Shown piece after piece: positions 34,953 through 42,751 of a stretch of DNA of 64,000 nucleotides (the stretch's first letter is position 1; every line of letters starts with the position of its first letter). Where the stretch lies: the NCBI RefSeq assembly GCF_023887685.1, contig NZ_JAMWMR010000002.1:351619-415618 (forward strand). The letters are read 5' to 3'. Below the pieces are notes generated by a model. That model did not search any database. It was not told the DNA's origin and was given only the letters and a program-made list of their open reading frames with translations. This DNA comes from Streptomyces macrolidinus. GTDB taxonomy: Bacteria; Actinomycetota; Actinomycetes; Streptomycetales; Streptomycetaceae. The translations under genes were made by a program, and so were the position numbers.

Positions 34953-37280
34953 CTACGGGTGACGGCCAGTGGCCGGGTCGGCGAACATGGTGTGCAATCT
35001 CCAATTTCCATTCTCGAACCTGTAGACAGGTATGATGCTGCCACCCTGGAAGTCTACGGGCAGGGATTCTCTGGGATTGGCTGGATCTCGATAGAAACCA
35101 CTGAGGCGCTTGTATCCTTCAGGCCCGAGAACTTGCTCGATCGATGCCGTTTGAGGGAATTCCCCGGTACGTGCAATCTCATCTCGGAAGTAGCGGTCGG
35201 CCGTAACCATATCCTCCGCGTTGTCAAAGCGTGTGGCGAATGCCCCCACTCTGTGGGCGCGACCACTCACACCGTCAACGGTGGTACCCGTCAGTGGATC
35301 TATGTTGTTCTCGGACTTGAAGAGTCCAGGGTAATTCGAGTTCGGTCCGTAGACCCTCGGATTCCCCTGAGCGTCATGCGCCACCGTACCAAGACGATCC
35401 CTCAGGGCATCGTCCGACGGATAGAGGTGGCGTCCTGGAGCGTGTCCCTCCCCGCCGAGACGGTCGTCGAGCTCCGCGATGCGGTTGTCGACCGTCTCAG
35501 GATCCAGGGAGGAGTGGCTTCCGGAAGTCCGATGGGGAGTCTGCTGGACATACCCGTCTCCGACTGGCGAGGGTGCTGGATTTCCGCCCCCCTGCGCTGG
35601 GCTTGAACTCGAGCCTTCGTGGTGGCTGCCGTCGGCGTCGTGCGAACTGGTACTGGAATTAGAGCTTGAATGGGAAGCCTGTTGGGAATGGCTTCCAGAG
35701 CCTGAAGTCCCATGGGACGCCGCGTTATCGGCAGTGCTGTGGCTAGCGGCTGGCGAGCCTTCAGAGCGGTGACCGCCACTCGGCGAATGACCCGCCCCGC
35801 CCCCAGCCGAGGTGTTTCTCCCTGATCCAACCTCATCAGCAGCCGAATTTGTCGCTGCGTGCGCACCCACGAGCTGAGGCTTCCGCTCGTGAGTCCTCAC
35901 CTCTGCCGGAGAGTGTGGCGCAGCGTCTATTCGGGATCGATCGGCGGCCGACACCTCGGCAGCGGCCTGGTCGGCGTGTTGGCGCAGGCTGCCGTCTGGG
36001 TTGAGGACGTGGCCTTCGTCGGTGAGGTAGACGACCTTGCCGGTGGTGTCGAGGTAGGGGATTGCTGTGTCGGGGATGGTGGGGGAGCGGAGGGCTTCTG
36101 CCTGTTTGAGGAGGTCGGCTGTTGTGCCGGTGTGGAGGTTCTTGAGTGTGGTGAAGGTGTCGCCGACCTTGGTGAAGGTGAACTTGCCTGCCTTGCCGAT
36201 GTACGTCATGGGGTCGACGGCGCGGCTGAACTTGCTGACCGCTGACACGGTGCGTACGGCCGCGCTTGCTTTGCTCGCGCCCGAGGCGGCTGCTGCGCCG
36301 CTGCCGCCGGTGAACACGGCGGTCAGTCCGTTGAAGGCGACTGCGCCGGTCGCGCGGGCGGGGTTGGTCTTCCAGGTGTCGTAGGCGACCAGGGCCTTGC
36401 CGGTCTCCTTCATCGCGGTGCGTGAATCACGCAGCCAGGAAGGGAGTTTGTCGTCGGAGGCCATCCAGAAGGCCTCGCCCGCGACCGGGATGAGGGTGAT
36501 GACCAGGCCGGTGCCGAGCTTGCCCAGGTTCGTCCACGCATCACCGGCCGCGTCCCAGCCGTCGGTGCCGACCAGGGTGCCCAGGCCCTTGATGGTGCCC
36601 CACACCCCGTCGACGATGAACCCGTCCCACACGGCGCTCTTGAGCGTATGGCGCACCCAGGCCCAGCCCTCGTACTCACGCTCCGCCGGCGCACCCCAGG
36701 GGGTTTCCTCCGCGTGGTCGAGGTCGTCGGCCTTGTAGCCGTACATGTTCTTGCCGTGGGAGCCGTCGTCGACGGTCAGCAGCTCGCCGCCGATCAGCGC
36801 CATGATCTTGTCGTAGGCCCTGCGTTCGGCTGCCTGGAACGCGGTCACGGTGTGGTTGACGCCCTGCCACAACTCCAGGTTGTGGTCGATCTTGCCCTGG
36901 TCCTTCTTCCAGTCGTCGTCCCCGGCCACCGAGTTCACGAACGCGGTCGCTTCCGCCTTCAGCGTGTCGAGCCTCTTCACCAACGGCTCGACCTCGATGC
37001 TGTAGTCCAACAGGGCGCCTGCGACCTTCTCCAGATCGTCGGCGAACGCGTCGGACTTCTGCTGCACCGGGAGCGTGGTGGCGAACAACTGCTCCGCCTC
37101 GGGCGCCGAGTAGAACGCCGACAGATGCTGGAACGTGGTGTGCACATCGGAGCCGGACGCCCGTAACTGGCCCGCGTCCGCCGCCAGCAGCATCACATCA
37201 GTAGCCAGGGCGTCCAGGTCGCCGATGAAGTGCGGTATGCCGGACGGCTCGATCATCTCCATTTCGTCGGCCACCGTCAC
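34953..37280 (-). CDS. T7SS-secreted polymorphic toxin with exchangeable C-terminal domain
   Basis: A 775-residue protein. Residues 1-130 form a helical, LXG/EspC-like secretion region (ADDLEKVAGALLDYSIEVEP). Residues about 130-400 hold a pretoxin region with hydrophobic stretches (LGTGLVITLIPVAGEAFW). A disordered linker at about 500-595 is very rich in Ser, His and Gly. The last about 180 residues (from PETVDNRIAELDDRLGGEG) are the likely toxin domain, with DPLTGTTVDGVSGRAHRVG, GFYRDPANPRESLPVDF and the ending MFADPATGRHP. I do not recognise its activity. Base composition drops in AT-richer direction in the 3' part, as expected for a swapped toxin tip. Its start overlaps the DUF6507-like gene. 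Confidence 0.85.
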   Translation of the reverse strand: MTVADEMEMIEPSGIPHFIGDLDALATDVMLLAADAGQLRASGSDVHTTFQHLSAFYSAPEAEQLFATTLPVQQKSDAFADDLEKVAGALLDYSIEVEPLVKRLDTLKAEATAFVNSVAGDDDWKKDQGKIDHNLELWQGVNHTVTAFQAAERRAYDKIMALIGGELLTVDDGSHGKNMYGYKADDLDHAEETPWGAPAEREYEGWAWVRHTLKSAVWDGFIVDGVWGTIKGLGTLVGTDGWDAAGDAWTNLGKLGTGLVITLIPVAGEAFWMASDDKLPSWLRDSRTAMKETGKALVAYDTWKTNPARATGAVAFNGLTAVFTGGSGAAAASGASKASAAVRTVSAVSKFSRAVDPMTYIGKAGKFTFTKVGDTFTTLKNLHTGTTADLLKQAEALRSPTIPDTAIPYLDTTGKVVYLTDEGHVLNPDGSLRQHADQAAAEVSAADRSRIDAAPHSPAEVRTHERKPQLVGAHAATNSAADEVGSGRNTSAGGGAGHSPSGGHRSEGSPAASHSTADNAASHGTSGSGSHSQQASHSSSNSSTSSHDADGSHHEGSSSSPAQGGGNPAPSPVGDGYVQQTPHRTSGSHSSLDPETVDNRIAELDDRLGGEGHAPGRHLYPSDDALRDRLGTVAHDAQGNPRVYGPNSNYPGLFKSENNIDPLTGTTVDGVSGRAHRVGAFATRFDNAEDMVTADRYFRDEIARTGEFPQTASIEQVLGPEGYKRLSGFYRDPANPRESLPVDFQGGSIIPVYRFENGNWRLHTMFADPATGRHP

Positions 37281-37687
37281 TGCCCCTTCGCACCCTGGCC
37301 CGCCCCGCCCGTCCGGCCCGCGCCGGGAAGGTCCACCTTCGGTTCCTTGGCCGCCTCACGCTGCGCGTTCGCGGCCTGCTCCAGGGAGCCGACCGTGTAC
37401 GCGTACGTGGCCTGGCCCGCCCCGTTCAGCGAACTCGACGTGCGCTTGGCGATGTATTCCAGGTCGTGGCCCCAGTGCTTCAGGAACTGCGCCAGCCCAG
37501 AGCCGACCAGCCCCGCCGTGCTCGCGTACGGACCGTAGGCCTGGTAGGTCAGCGTGCCCGCATCGGACGCGGCAGCCTCCAGATTGCCCTGCATCGCACT
37601 GCCCGCGTCCGACATGTTCTTCGCGAAGATGCCGCAATCCGACAGCACCTTGTACACTCCGGCCGCATCGACGTCCCACCCCGTCAC
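37277..37687 (-). CDS. DUF6507-like T7SS-associated protein
   Basis: A 136-residue helical protein (MTGWDVDAAGVYKVLSDCGI, LEAAASDAGTLTYQAYGPYA) with a C-terminal Gly/Ala tail. It resembles the small WXG100-sized partner proteins that precede T7SS toxins in Streptomyces. It starts at GTG 37687 with GAGGGG upstream and overlaps the toxin start by 4 bp, so the two are coupled. It probably acts as a chaperone or co-secreted partner. Confidence 0.75.
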   Translation of the reverse strand: MTGWDVDAAGVYKVLSDCGIFAKNMSDAGSAMQGNLEAAASDAGTLTYQAYGPYASTAGLVGSGLAQFLKHWGHDLEYIAKRTSSSLNGAGQATYAYTVGSLEQAANAQREAAKEPKVDLPGAGRTGGAGQGAKGQ

Positions 37688-37761
37688 GACACACCCCTCA
37701 ACCCCGTAGACGGCGCGAGCGTGGGCGGCCCGCGCCAGTAGATCGCGTAACTCCGCTTACA

Positions 37762-38070
37762 TCAGCCGATGTTGTTGACGGCGGCCCGCGCCTTGGCGAG
37801 CGTGGCCTGGGCGGTGGCATCGTTCTTCTCCAGCGTCGTGCGCACCAGTTGGATGATGTCGCGGACCTCGCCTGCGGCCTTGTTCCAGCGGACTTCCTTG
37901 CCGTGGTACTCGTCCGAGACACCGTCGGCCTGGTAGTCGGCCATCGCCGTCTTCACCGCACGGTCCCGGTCCCCGAGCACCGTCTCCAGACGGCCGATGA
38001 TGCCCTGCAGACCGCCCTGCACCTCCGCCGAAGCACCCGTGTCGTACGAACGCCGGTCCGAAGTCGCCAT
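37762..38070 (-). CDS. WXG100-like (ESAT-6 superfamily) protein
   Basis: A 102-residue all-helical protein (VQGGLQGIIGRLETVLGDRD, then a bend at YQADGVSDEYHGKEV, then the second helix IIQLVRTTLEKND). Length, helix-bend-helix architecture and location fit the WXG100 superfamily, though the Trp-X-Gly itself is not present. It is the second gene of the operon, 22 bp after the first WXG100-like gene. It probably heterodimerises with it for type VII secretion. Confidence 0.75.
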   Translation of the reverse strand: MATSDRRSYDTGASAEVQGGLQGIIGRLETVLGDRDRAVKTAMADYQADGVSDEYHGKEVRWNKAAGEVRDIIQLVRTTLEKNDATAQATLAKARAAVNNIG

Positions 38071-38091
38071 GATGATGAATCCCCCCGAGTC

Positions 38092-38421
38092 TCAGCCGTG
38101 GAAGCGAGCCGCGTCGAAGTTCGCGGTGCTCATGTTCTGATGCGCGTTGTCCGACTGCTCCTGGTCACCCGTGCCGAACGCGGTGTCCATACCGGACTGA
38201 CCACCCAGGATCGAGGACAACGAACCGTTCAACGCTGCCGTGATCTCATCCGCACGCGACTTGAACGAATCGAACGCCGCCTTCCCCTCACCGTTGAACT
38301 TCCCCTCCAACGGCTGCGCCGCAGCGATCAACTGCTGGATCAACGCACCGAGATCGTCACTCGACCCACTCGTGCTCCGGGTCAACGTCGACAGAGTCGT
38401 CGACCCCATATCGAACTTCAT
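38092..38421 (-). CDS. WXG100-like protein, first gene of the T7SS toxin operon
   Basis: A 109-residue helical protein starting MKFDMGSTTLSTLTRSTSGS. The hairpin bend reads LEGKFNGEGKAAFDSF, where FNG stands in place of WXG. The GGGGAG site lies only one base from the ATG. It heads the minus-strand operon 38421 to 34653. The 206-bp gap before it must hold the operon promoter; the next gene is on the same strand but belongs to another cassette. Confidence 0.78.
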   Translation of the reverse strand: MKFDMGSTTLSTLTRSTSGSSDDLGALIQQLIAAAQPLEGKFNGEGKAAFDSFKSRADEITAALNGSLSSILGGQSGMDTAFGTGDQEQSDNAHQNMSTANFDAARFHG

Positions 38422-38627
38422 GCTCCCCGCACCCCGTTCACCAGCGTCAGTGTCTGAGTCGTCAACTGGACGACGCACCGCGGCCCCCACTGGTTCCACG
38501 GGCATCGCAAGCCTATTCGCACAGGCTTGCGCAACAGGTGTTGCGGGTGCAAACCTCTGCTTGAGGTGGTGGTCGGATTCACGCCATTGAGGTGGTTGCA
38601 CCGCTCAGGGCCTCCTCACCCGACGCC

Positions 38628-39248
38628 CTACCCTCCGCGCACCGCCAGCGGCGCCGCCGCGTGCACGCGCAGGGCCGGCCCCTCGTCCAGCGTCAGTACC
38701 ACGGCCGGGCCCGCGGACGCGTACTGCTCGTGTCGCACACCGAGAACAGTCCGCCACCCACCCCACACCCGCACCTGCTGCCCGGTACGGACCAGCACGG
38801 CCGCCACTTCGCGTGCGATGGGCTCGGCGAGGAGGCCGGGAGCCTTGAGCTCTGCGAACACCGTCTTCCCGATCCCGCCTACGCGCTCCTCATATCCCCA
38901 ACGCTCCGCGAGCGCCTCGACAAGCAACAGCCCCCGCCCGCCGGTCTCGTCCTCACCGGGCTCCCGAACCTCGGGCCTCCCACCACCCGCGTCACTCACC
39001 TCCAGCCGCAACACCCCTTCCGCAGCCAGGTACACGATCCGCACACCCACCTGCCGCCCTTTGGGCACGGGTACGCGCAGCGCGTTGGTCACGAGTTCGG
39101 AGATCACCAACTCGGCGTTGTCGACCACCTCTTGGGCAACGCCACGGTCGGCGAGCACGGCGTGCAGCAGCGCTCTTGCTCGGGGGACACTGCGGCGGCT
39201 TCGCGGGAGTCGAACTGTGACGTCGTTCAAACCTGAGTTGTCTGCCAT
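38628..39248 (-). CDS. Anti-sigma-factor-type ATP-binding protein (HATPase_c_2)
   Basis: A 206-residue protein with the GHKL fold: VDNAELVISELVTNALRV (N box), LRLEVSDAGGGRPEV (G1), ETGGRGLLLVEALAERWG (G2). RsbW-like domains of this kind often sit beside whiJ-type XRE/DUF397 genes (abaA-like loci) in Streptomyces. The C-terminal about 60 residues lie beyond the ATPase fold and are unassigned. ATG 39248 has GGGAG at 6 nt. Divergent from the XRE gene. Confidence 0.88.
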   Translation of the reverse strand: MADNSGLNDVTVRLPRSRRSVPRARALLHAVLADRGVAQEVVDNAELVISELVTNALRVPVPKGRQVGVRIVYLAAEGVLRLEVSDAGGGRPEVREPGEDETGGRGLLLVEALAERWGYEERVGGIGKTVFAELKAPGLLAEPIAREVAAVLVRTGQQVRVWGGWRTVLGVRHEQYASAGPAVVLTLDEGPALRVHAAAPLAVRGG

Positions 39249-39438
39249 GGCGCGCTCCCAAACGGTCGATCGCAATAAATGGAGTACGTGTACTGCCACT
39301 TGGCCTCGAAGGCCCACAACCTGTAGCGATCCACAGCATATGGATCCGCGCAACATTGCATGGAATTACATTGCTTGCTTCACTCCTTCGAGTAACGCTC
39401 GCTGCTCCCTGGGCTGCACCTCTGGTAAGGAGTTGCTC
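39249..39438. promoter_or_regulatory. Divergent control region of the ATPase/XRE cassette
   Basis: Two elements stand out. A dyad AGTAC-GT-GTACT lies at 39283-39294 near the ATPase start. A direct repeat of ACATTGC occurs at 39353-39359 and 39368-39374, a 15-bp period, just upstream of the XRE gene. Either could be the binding site of the XRE protein. The region is clearly AT-richer than its flanks. Confidence 0.45.
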
Positions 39439-40311
39439 ATGGCTACTGTCAGACCGTCCACTGTGCTGGGGCGCCAACTCGGCGACGAACTCAGGAAGCT
39501 TCGCGAAGCCGCAGGCGTCTCTATGGCGCAGGCAGCGGAGGCACTCGACTGCACCAAAGGGAAGATCAGCCGCATCGAAAACGGCCATGTCCCCGTGCGA
39601 ACACCCGATCTGATGGCTCTCATGCACGCGTACCGGATGGAAGGGCCCGAGTCGCAGCAGCGTCTCCTGGCACTCGCTCGCAGGGCCAACCGGCGGCGCA
39701 GGGAAGGTTGGTGGCACCAGTACGCATCGCTGCTCAGCGACACATACGTCGATCAGATCGAGATGGAGTCCATCTGCGAGAGCATCCGGACCTACCAAGT
39801 GCAGTTGGTTCCGGGCCTCTTGCAGACGGAAGCGTACGGTCGAGCTGTGACTGTCGCGTCCCGCGCCTGGCAGACCGCCGAGGAGATCGATCGATTCGTA
39901 CGAGTGCGGATCGCCCGTCAAGAACGGCTCACCAGCGAGAATCCCCTCGAGTACTGGGTGGTGCTGTCGGAAGGAGCCCTCCGTCAGCAGGTGGGCGGCC
40001 CCGACGTCATGAGGGCACAGTTGCAACACCTGATGAACATGGCACAGCAGCCCAACATCACGATCCAGGTACTCCCCTTCTCGCGCGGGGCGCACTCAGG
40101 CATGTTCGGCCCGTACCTGCTGCTCGCGTTTCCACAGATGACCTCACTCGACCTCGTTCTCACCGAGACCCCGACCGGCAACATCTGGATAGAGCGAGAG
40201 GCGGAAGTAGCCTGTTACCAAGCGCTCTTCGACGATGCTCGGATGGCATCCTTACCACCGACGGAATCACTCACGCTGATCCAACGTGTCGCCAAGGAGT
40301 ACGGGTCATGA
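39439..40311 (+). CDS. XRE-family regulator with DUF5753 (Scr1/WhiJ-like)
   Basis: A 290-residue protein. The helix-turn-helix at about residues 15-70 reads LGDELRKLREAAGVSMAQAA then LDCTKGKISRIENGHV. The C-terminal DUF5753 domain includes TYQVQLVPGLLQTEAYGRAV and LEYWVVLSEGALRQQVGG, and ends VACYQALFDDARMASLPPTESL. ATG 39439 has AAGGAG at 6 nt. Its stop overlaps the DUF397 start (ATGA at 40308). Pairs of this type (Scr1/Scr2, WhiJ/DUF397) affect development and antibiotic production and have been compared to antitoxin/toxin pairs. Confidence 0.93.
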   Translation: MATVRPSTVLGRQLGDELRKLREAAGVSMAQAAEALDCTKGKISRIENGHVPVRTPDLMALMHAYRMEGPESQQRLLALARRANRRRREGWWHQYASLLSDTYVDQIEMESICESIRTYQVQLVPGLLQTEAYGRAVTVASRAWQTAEEIDRFVRVRIARQERLTSENPLEYWVVLSEGALRQQVGGPDVMRAQLQHLMNMAQQPNITIQVLPFSRGAHSGMFGPYLLLAFPQMTSLDLVLTETPTGNIWIEREAEVACYQALFDDARMASLPPTESLTLIQRVAKEYGS

Positions 40312-40511
40312 GCAACGGAAGCTTGACCAAAACCGCGTTCAGCACTGCGATATGGAGAAAGAGCAGCTACAGCGGCGGACAGGGCGACTGCCTCGAACTC
40401 GCCCACGGCATCCCCGCCCTGGCCCCCATCCGCGACAGCAAGAACCCCACCGGCCCGGTCATCCCCTTCAGCCGCCACGCCTGGCACGCCTTCATCACGC
40501 ACCTGAGCTGA
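40308..40511 (+). CDS. DUF397 protein, copy 1
   Basis: A 67-residue protein with the canonical DUF397 string WRKSSYSGGQGDCLELAHG, then IRDSKNPTGPVIPFS, and a C-terminal WHAFITHL. It overlaps the XRE stop by 4 bp, so its synthesis is coupled to the regulator. DUF397 proteins are small partners of WhiJ/Scr1-type regulators. Confidence 0.92.
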   Translation: MSNGSLTKTAFSTAIWRKSSYSGGQGDCLELAHGIPALAPIRDSKNPTGPVIPFSRHAWHAFITHLS

Positions 40512-40521
40512 GAAGTCCACA

Positions 40522-40581
40522 CTGCCACCTGCGGAATCGCTCGCACTCATCCGTCGCACTGCCGAGGAGTTCACCCCATGA
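40522..40581 (+). pseudogene. Relic of the 3' end of a duplicated XRE gene
   Basis: In frame it reads LPPAESLALIRRTAEEFTP then stop, matching the tail of the intact XRE protein (LPPTESLTLIQRVAKEYGS). Its TGA overlaps the ATG of DUF397 copy 2 exactly as in the intact pair. This shows that a former XRE+DUF397 unit was deleted or fused, leaving 19 codons plus its DUF397 gene. Confidence 0.85.
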
Positions 40582-40781
40582 ACCACGATCGCCGCACGTC
40601 CCCCTTCTCAGAAGCAGCGATTTGGCGCAGCAGCAGCTACAGCGGCGGACAGGGCGAGTGCCTCGAACTTGCCCACCACGTCACCGACTTCGCCCCCATC
40701 CGCGACAGCAAGAACCCCACCGGCCCGGTCATCCCCTTCAGCCGCCACGCCTGGCACACCTTCGTCGCGCACCTGGGCTGA
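40578..40781 (+). CDS. DUF397 protein, copy 2
   Basis: A 67-residue paralogue of copy 1, identical over RDSKNPTGPVIPFSRHAWH and differing mainly at its N-terminus (MNHDRRTSPFSEAAIWRSSS). The near-identity at DNA level from about 40630 to 40770 suggests recent duplication or gene conversion. It is convergent with the PhzF-like gene. Confidence 0.9.
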   Translation: MNHDRRTSPFSEAAIWRSSSYSGGQGECLELAHHVTDFAPIRDSKNPTGPVIPFSRHAWHTFVAHLG

Positions 40782-40796
40782 GAAGCGCCCTCGCGC

Positions 40797-41459
40797 TCAG
40801 CGCTCCAGCACCACCCGTCCCCCCACCTCCACCCACCCCTCCGGCTGCGGTGCCGTAAGGATCTGGGAGCCCGTTCCCTGGTGGATGTTGAGGGCGCGGC
40901 CGAGGCGGGTCGTGAGGAGGATGGCTGCCGCGCCCGTCGCCTCGTCCTCGTCGATTCCGTCGTCACGGCCCGGGAAGGCGCGGGCTCGTACGCGGCCCGC
41001 CGACTCGTCCTCCCACGCCCAGGCGTAGATCCACTCCCCGGGTGGGGGAACAGCCAGGGCGTCCACCTCGGCGGGCGTCGCGTACTGGCGCAGGGTGCGC
41101 GGCGGGGCCCACTCCGGGCGGGCCTCGATCCAGGTGAACTCGCCGTCCTGGCGGGCCCCGACCACCCCGGCGGGCGTGGTCAGTTCGGGCACGTCCAGGA
41201 GCCAGGCCGTGCCCACGCAGGGGTGGCCGGCGAACGGCAGCCGCAGGGTGGGGGTGTAGATGTCGACGGCTCCGCGCTCGGGGTCGTCCACGAACACCGT
41301 CTCGCTGAAGCCGAGCTTCAGGGCCAGCGCCTGCCTCTCGCTCCGCTCGGGGAGGGCGGAACCGTCGCGGACGACGCCGAGTTCGTTGCCGTATCCGCCA
41401 CCGGGCCCGCAGAAGACACGCAGTACGTCGTAGTCGGTCACGCAGGCATTCAAGCCCAC
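40797..41459 (-). CDS. PhzF-family protein (isomerase/epimerase-like)
   Basis: A protein of about 220 residues with the PhzF fold: VLRVFCGPGGGYGNELGVV at the N-terminus (the GNxxGV-type phosphate/substrate loop), then LPFAGHPCVGTAWLL (the GHPT/C signature) and EDEATGAAAILL in the second half. In PhzF itself a Glu in GNxxAVxxE acts as the base; that position is not obviously kept here. Start chosen at GTG 41459 with GAGG at 8 nt; GTG 41441 (MTDYDVLRV) is equally plausible. Function unknown. Confidence 0.82.
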   Translation of the reverse strand: MGLNACVTDYDVLRVFCGPGGGYGNELGVVRDGSALPERSERQALALKLGFSETVFVDDPERGAVDIYTPTLRLPFAGHPCVGTAWLLDVPELTTPAGVVGARQDGEFTWIEARPEWAPPRTLRQYATPAEVDALAVPPPGEWIYAWAWEDESAGRVRARAFPGRDDGIDEDEATGAAAILLTTRLGRALNIHQGTGSQILTAPQPEGWVEVGGRVVLER

Positions 41460-41515
41460 ATCCGTCACCTCGCCGAGACCAGTGAGACCTGAATCACGAC
41501 CCCTCCGGGTATGAC

Positions 41516-41554
41516 TTAGGGCAGCCTCGGCTAAATTAGGCATGCCTTACCGAA
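41516..41554 (+). promoter_or_regulatory. Two iron-box-like sites (DmdR/IdeR type) upstream of efeO
   Basis: Sites TTAGGGCAGCCTCGGCTAA (41516-41534) and TTAGGCATGCCTTACCGAA (41536-41554) each match the 19-bp actinobacterial consensus TTAGGTTAGGCTAACCTAA at about 13 positions. They are adjacent and end 19 bp before the efeO ATG, so an iron-loaded DtxR-family repressor bound there would block transcription of the operon. Confidence 0.7.
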
Positions 41555-41573
41555 CCCCTTCCGTGGAGCACGC

Positions 41574-42710
41574 ATGCGAACCGTCCGCCTCGCCACCGTG
41601 GCTGCCGTCACCGCAGCCGCCCTGACCGCCGTCACGGCCTGCACCGCGAAGAGCGACGCGAAGGGTGGTGAGGCGATCACGGTGATCGCCGCCGACTCGA
41701 CCTGCGAGACCTCCACGAAGTCCGTCCCGGCGGGCCAGGTCACGCTGAAGATCGAGAACAAGGGTTCGAAGGCCACCGAGGTCGAGATCGTCTTCCCGGA
41801 CGACCGGATCGTCTCCGAGAAGGAGAACATCGGCCCGGGAACCAAGTACACGCTGACCGCCGAGGTCAAGGCCGGTGAGTACGAGATCGCCTGCCGCCCC
41901 GGCATGAAGGGCCACGGCGTACGGCAGAAGCTCACGGTCACGGGCGGCGGCAAGACGGCCGAGCGGGACCCCAAGCTGGACAAGGCCGTCGCCGAGTACC
42001 GCGCCTACGCCCAGGAGCAGGCCGACGAGACGCTGCCCCGCGTCGAGACCTTCGCGAAGGCGATCAAGGACGGCGACCTGGCGGGCGCGAAGAAGGCGTA
42101 CGCCCTCTCCCGCCTCGGCTGGGAGCGCACCGAGCCGGTCGCCGAGTCCTTCGGTGACATCGACCCGAAGGTCGACGTTCGCGCCGACGGCCTGGAGCAG
42201 GGCCAGAAGTGGACCGGCTGGCACCGCCTGGAGAAGGCGCTGTGGGCGGACAAGAAGATCGGCGCGACGGAGAAGAAGCTCGCCGACCAGCTCGTGACCG
42301 ACCTCAAGGACTGGCAGAAGCGGGTCGGCACCGCCGACATCACGCCGACGTCCATGGCCAACGGCGCCAAGGAGCTGCTGGACGAGGTCGCCACCGGCAA
42401 GGTCACCGGTGAGGAAGAGCGCTACTCGCACACCGACCTGGTCGACTTCAAGGGCAACGTCGAGGGCGCGCAGAAGGCGTACGACCTGCTCAAGCCGGTC
42501 GTCCAGAAGAACGACCCGGAGCTGGCGAAGGAGCTCGACCAGCAGTTCACCGCGCTGAACAAGCTGCTCGACACCTACCGCTCCGGCAAGACGTCGTACG
42601 ACTTCGTCTCCTACGACAAGGTCGGCAAGGAGGACCGCAAGGAACTCTCGGACGCGGTGAACGCGCTCGCCGAACCGCTGTCGAAGCTCGCCGCCGCGGT
42701 CGTGAAGTAG
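41574..42710 (+). CDS. efeO: EfeO, extracytoplasmic component of the EfeUOB iron uptake system
   Basis: A 378-residue lipoprotein (signal ending TAVTACTAKS, Cys about 23). An N-terminal cupredoxin-like domain (about 35-125, SVPAGQVTLKIENKGSKATE) is followed by the M75 imelysin-like helical domain with GWHRLEKALWADKKI, the HxxE-type metal-binding motif of the family (WHRLE). It presents iron to EfeU. GGAG lies 5 nt before the ATG. First of three efe genes under tandem iron boxes. Confidence 0.95.
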   Translation: MRTVRLATVAAVTAAALTAVTACTAKSDAKGGEAITVIAADSTCETSTKSVPAGQVTLKIENKGSKATEVEIVFPDDRIVSEKENIGPGTKYTLTAEVKAGEYEIACRPGMKGHGVRQKLTVTGGGKTAERDPKLDKAVAEYRAYAQEQADETLPRVETFAKAIKDGDLAGAKKAYALSRLGWERTEPVAESFGDIDPKVDVRADGLEQGQKWTGWHRLEKALWADKKIGATEKKLADQLVTDLKDWQKRVGTADITPTSMANGAKELLDEVATGKVTGEEERYSHTDLVDFKGNVEGAQKAYDLLKPVVQKNDPELAKELDQQFTALNKLLDTYRSGKTSYDFVSYDKVGKEDRKELSDAVNALAEPLSKLAAAVVK

Positions 42711-42751
42711 CAGGCGGGGCAGCAGGAAGCACGGAGTAGGGAGCAGGGAGC

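Noticed and set aside
36996..37300. RNase A-like or deaminase toxin assignment for the T7SS protein
   Set aside because: The C-terminal domain (34953-35500) lacks the His/Lys/His or CxxC/HAE signatures, so I left the activity open.
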